Assembly (NCBI GenBank): GCA_026545225.1
Contig: CM048853.1
Location: 48,595,755-48,659,754, forward strand
DNA from: Cornus controversa
Taxonomy: Eukaryota; Streptophyta; Magnoliopsida; Cornales; Cornaceae
Direction: 5' to 3'
Length of the DNA: 64,000 bases
Shown here: positions 63,601-64,000 of the stretch, one piece after another
Position numbering within the stretch: position 1 is the first letter of the stretch
Layout: each line of letters opens with the position of its first letter
The notes under the pieces: generated by a model
The model's database searches: none
Told to the model about the DNA's origin: nothing
Seen by the model: the letters and a program-made list of their open reading frames with translations, nothing else
Program-made: the position numbers and the translations under genes

Positions 63601-63833
63601 TACCACCAAAGAGAATCCCACCCTTTATGAAGGCAATTTATATATATATATATAAAATACTTCCCTTCACCCATGGGAAAAATAAAACACAAATTATAGC
63701 ACTTTGATCCATGAGTATACAAAATAACTAGTAATAAATGTCAAAGGTGGTAACGTACCACGAGTTCCTGAAGTAGCGTCCGTAGTATATTTTCCAATAA
63801 TTGATTCTCATCTTGTACTAATTTTGTTTGCTT
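32464..63833 (-). CDS. HPR1: THO complex subunit 1 (THO1/HPR1), 5' exon outside window
   Basis: Core subunit of the nuclear THO/TREX complex, which couples transcription to mRNP assembly and export and in plants also affects small-RNA pathways. Visible exons from the 5' side: 63759-63833, 62677-62770, 56379-56524, 56143-56214, 55383-55455, 55224-55289, 55054-55100, 49862-49933, 49608-49733, 49423-49488, 43919-43960, 42837-42953, 42654-42736, 41408-41474, 38553-38624, 38351-38401, 35694-35753, 35455-35604 and 32464-32721. All have GT-AG borders and consistent phases; together they give 578 residues plus stop. Landmarks are KQTKLVQDENQLLENILRT, ESKQDLLGK, TRNCKDVF-type helices, WRLGNKELSQLWKWADQNP and the C-terminal death-domain region SKYQAKPSDRSKRAKK. 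An acidic tail ends DLDAVG. Plant homologues are about 600 residues, so only a short first exon is missing. Confidence 0.94.
34302..34460 (+). repeat. Diverged Au-type SINE in the last THO1 intron
   Basis: A tRNA-like head ('gtgcaatggtaaaagctttg', B-box 'ggttcaagtctt') is followed by 'aaaaattatgccagaggtta' and a tail 'gggacatatactgggtaatg'. This matches the order of the copies at 4565 and 52630. Antisense to THO1, with no clear TSD. Confidence 0.55.
35860..35955 (+). repeat. S1/TS-type SINE, 3' half
   Basis: 'agggtaagactgcgagtaca' followed by 'agaccccgcaatggtgg' and 'catgcactgggctagccttttt' matches the 3' half of the plant SINE whose complete copy is at 45419-45572. The tRNA-related 5' half is absent. 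It ends in a T run. Confidence 0.55.
36984..38212. mobile_element. hAT-type MITE, interrupted by another element
   Basis: The left end TAGAGATGTCAATGGGGCGG pairs with a right end that reads TAGGGAAAGTCAATTTGACC on the other strand. Flanks are ctccaagg (36976-36983) and ttctaagg (38213-38220), an 8-bp TSD with two transitions; 8 bp is the hAT norm. Subterminal G/C-rich 'ccgccccacccc' repeats occur at both ends. Most of its length is a second insertion, 37319-38061. It lies in a THO1 intron. Confidence 0.62.
37319..38061. mobile_element. MULE-like MITE nested in the hAT-type MITE
   Basis: 743 bp. The left end GGGAAAATTACCAATTAGTA pairs with a right end reading GGGAAAATTACGGGTTAGTC on the other strand. 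The inverted similarity continues through 'ctctaaagacaaattagtcc' and 'aatgaagtcctac', about 90 bp per arm. Flanks tacatttat and tatgtttaa are a weak 9-bp match (6 of 9). The interior is AT-rich and non-coding. Confidence 0.6.
40730..41103 (+). mobile_element. Complete TRIM retrotransposon
   Basis: Two 155-bp LTRs (40730-40884 and 40949-41103) run from TGTTGGGGTACAAC to AAGGTCTTCA and differ at about 11 positions by eye. Two bases after the first LTR is TGGTATCGGAGC (40887-40898), an initiator-Met tRNA primer-binding site with one change. A purine tract, GTGGGGGAGGAA, precedes the second LTR. The interior is 64 bp. An exact 5-bp TSD, acttt, flanks it (40725-40729; 41104-41108). This is a terminal-repeat retrotransposon in miniature, needing another element's enzymes. 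The 134- and 142-residue ORFs on both strands are LTR readings. Confidence 0.88.
41826..41905 (-). repeat. SINE fragment, minus strand
   Basis: On the minus strand it reads 'caggttggaatcagagagca' then 'gccactttgtgcaaaaataa', the B-box and body of the Au-type SINEs elsewhere in the window. It is in a THO1 intron and in the same orientation as THO1. Ends are decayed. Confidence 0.45.
44085..44428 (-). mobile_element. Copia-type solo LTR
   Basis: 344 bp from TGTTGCAAAAAACAGCC to GGGCCACA. On the minus strand it begins TGTGGCCCGAATTTTATGAC. Shared phrases such as 'cctacgtccacgg' and 'tttcactat' also occur in the Copia LTRs at 59973 and 61619. Flanks are acatt and acata (4 of 5). It contains ccctaaccctaaccctag (about 44258-44275), which is LTR sequence and not a telomere. 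It lies in the 5.5-kb THO1 intron. Confidence 0.55.
45419..45572 (+). mobile_element. Complete S1/TS-type SINE with 12-bp TSD
   Basis: A tRNA-related head (A-box about 45426-45438, 'tggcgcaactgtaagg'; B-box 'tcacgagtttgaaac') is followed by 'gagataaggttgcatacatt' and 'gggagtctcgtgcactaga'. An exact 12-bp duplication, tgagtatcatca, flanks it at 45407-45418 and 45573-45584. A TG/GA simple repeat (about 45600-45657) follows. It is antisense to THO1. Confidence 0.75.
45600..45657. repeat. TG/GA microsatellite
   Basis: A TGTG-rich run passes into a pure GA run (about 45627-45655) in a THO1 intron, just downstream of a SINE. Confidence 0.85.
46096..46429. mobile_element. MITE with CTATGTTA...TAACATAG ends, copy 1
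   Basis: 334 bp. The left end CTATGTTATCCGAACTCGG mirrors the right end GAGTCCATGTAACATAG. The interior has 'taaaataatgtccttatg' and 'aggtgcatgtccaaccaaa', shared with copy 2 at 50273. It is non-coding and no convincing TSD was found, so its superfamily is unknown. Confidence 0.6.
46440..49422. other. Remainder of a THO1 intron, no gene recognised
   Basis: Holds GA-rich stretches (about 47048-47070). It also has two overlapping opposite-strand ORFs (47536-47763 and 47773-48054) whose glutamate/lysine-rich minus-strand readings resemble a coiled coil but match no family I can name. A stretch at 48230-48600 has an LTR-like look but no delimited ends. Confidence 0.35.
50273..50606. mobile_element. 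MITE with CTATGTTA ends, copy 2
   Basis: The left end CTATGTTACGTGGACTC pairs with the right end GAGTTCATGTAACATAA. The interior aligns by eye with copy 1 ('aagtaaaataat', 'ttttaggtgcatgtacagcc', 'cacttacttctgaagag'). It lies in the 5.1-kb THO1 intron. Confidence 0.6.
50667..52014. repeat. 689-bp direct tandem duplication including LINE sequence
   Basis: Unit 1 (50667-51355) and unit 2 (51356 to about 52014) both start tgcaactaatggaatacaaa. They share 'ccatatagtcgtgaaacaag', 'caatcggcttggaaa' and the LINE-derived 'atgaatggggtcggccacat'. Unit 1 has a longer CAT run (about 50957-50984) than unit 2. The LINE sequence continues past the end of unit 2 only, so unit 2 has the original right junction. 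This makes exact copy-number history readable. Confidence 0.8.
50955..52176 (-). mobile_element. Duplicated, truncated LINE reverse-transcriptase end
   Basis: On the minus strand the segment near 51898-52176 encodes RPTMLYGVECLPLKK and VAEMRMSRWMSGVTRRDRV, the C-terminal reverse-transcriptase region of plant L1-type LINEs. The 3' end carries an (ATG)n tail, seen as CAT repeats on the plus strand. It is 5'-truncated and broken by indels. Part of it was copied in the 689-bp duplication. Confidence 0.7.
52630..52757 (+). repeat. Au-type SINE
   Basis: 'gtctgagccccagagcagcc' and 'actttgtgaaataccaaagg' are followed by 'ctccctccccaggaccctgt' and 'tgtatcgggaccagaactga', the characteristic Au SINE 3' region. 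The 5' tRNA head is truncated beside a TA repeat (about 52614-52629). Antisense to THO1. Confidence 0.65.
53857..54107 (+). mobile_element. Complete small TRIM retrotransposon
   Basis: Only 251 bp. Two 68-bp LTRs (53857-53924 and 54040-54107) run from TGTTGA to GTCAACA and share 'ctaacagcttaagcttttag'. The first is directly followed by a perfect initiator-Met primer-binding site, TGGTATCAGAGC (53925-53936). A polypurine tract, GTGAGGGGGCG, precedes the second LTR. An exact 5-bp TSD, agtat, flanks it (53852-53856; 54108-54112). It has no coding capacity. It is a different family from the TRIM at 40730. Confidence 0.88.
55672..55800. repeat. MITE with CTATGTTA ends, copy 3 (partial)
   Basis: It starts CTATGTTACATGGACTCAG, the same end as the elements at 46096 and 50273, and continues with a diverged interior. 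No matching right end was found. It lies between THO1 exons at 55383-55455 and 56143-56214. Confidence 0.45.
57164..57775 (-). mobile_element. 5'-truncated LINE with 12-bp TSD
   Basis: On the minus strand it encodes FCYLGPIIQREGEIDNNI, HGLEEKFYRTVIRPTMLYEA and WRGRPKITWNEVIRNDLKKL, the C-terminal reverse-transcriptase end of a plant LINE. It ends in (ATG)n-like repeats. An exact duplication, taggcactattt, flanks it at 57152-57163 and 57776-57787. Frameshifts separate the pieces (57535-57774 and 57175-57366). It is in the 6.1-kb THO1 intron and in the same orientation as THO1. Confidence 0.8.
57790..59960. other. Unrecognised THO1 intron sequence
   Basis: AT-rich, with no ORF longer than about 60 codons and no repeat structure I could delimit. 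An AAT repeat lies at about 59770-59788. Confidence 0.4.
60878..61270 (-). pseudogene. Copia protease-region remnant
   Basis: The minus strand carries FLDSGSSNHIC, with the DSG aspartic-protease signature, then SLSLPNGDKCTIEGVGTVKF, DVAYAPKLQCNLISLSRLD and SGGLYCLVGS, as at the gag-pre-integrase junction of Copia polyproteins. A TGA stop replaces the usual Trp just before FLDSG (about 61257). Nothing of integrase follows. A further ORF at 60587-60856 (minus) has no domain I recognise. Confidence 0.7.
61315..61524 (-). pseudogene. Copia gag N-terminal remnant
   Basis: It begins MTIMADNIATQYKVERFDGK followed by SFTLWQGRVKDILVQQGL, typical of the start of a plant Copia gag polyprotein (the W..R.K.LL block). 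It is cut off after about 69 codons. It lies just inside the primer-binding site of the element at 59973-62196. Confidence 0.75.
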
Positions 63834-64000
63834 CTGTCAAGAGAAATTCAAATGACCTAGTAAGATCAAACTCAATAAAAAGACTTCGTACATAGGATTG
63901 AATAGTATGAAAGCTATTAATAAAATCCATATGTTGTTATTTTAGACATGATGCTTGTAGACAATCTTTTTGTTCAATTATTCTTTGGGCAGAAACTAGG

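Overview
This window is nuclear DNA from a flowering plant. It is AT-rich, its protein genes are split by GT-AG introns with plant-conserved protein sequences, and it carries plant tRNA-derived SINEs, TRIM elements, Copia LTRs and MULE- and hAT-type MITEs. Large introns packed with old transposons suggest a eudicot with a fairly repeat-rich genome, but I cannot name the species. No bacterial, organellar or viral gene, and no tRNA or rRNA gene, was recognised.

Four host genes account for the recognised host coding sequence. (1) ARP7, an actin-related chromatin protein, on the minus strand (coding exons between 1482 and 6824). Its last exon lies beyond the left edge. (2) A LNK-family clock co-activator, LNK3/LNK4-like, on the minus strand (8236-11725, with a separate 5' UTR exon near 12740-12960). 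(3) CFAP20/BUG22 on the plus strand (26898-30830, 190 residues). (4) THO1/HPR1, a THO/TREX mRNA-export subunit, on the minus strand (32464 to beyond 63833). It fills the right half of the window with 15 exons, and only a short N-terminal exon seems to be missing beyond the right edge. CFAP20 and THO1 are convergent.

The gene-poor stretch 13.2-25.9 kb and the THO1 introns are a transposon graveyard. Several insertions can be delimited exactly by target-site duplications (TSDs): a 403-bp MULE-type MITE (16141-16543); a 1.3-kb Pack-MULE-like element carrying an antisense fragment of the purine gene for FGAM synthase (16573-17896); a solo LTR in one arm of a tandem duplication (18521-18911); a 3.8-kb non-coding LTR retrotransposon (20189-23977); a MULE-like MITE nested in a hAT-type MITE (36984-38212); two complete TRIMs (40730-41103 and 53857-54107); two SINEs with exact TSDs (9769-9893 and 45419-45572); a 5'-truncated LINE (57164-57775); and an internally deleted Copia element (59973-62196).

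The four host genes work in separate processes (chromatin remodelling, circadian transcription, a ciliary/RNA-associated protein, mRNP export) and form no pathway cluster. I found no previously undescribed multi-gene system. The most interesting content is the transposon biology, above all the purine-gene capture, the pair of intact TRIMs and the expansion of THO1.
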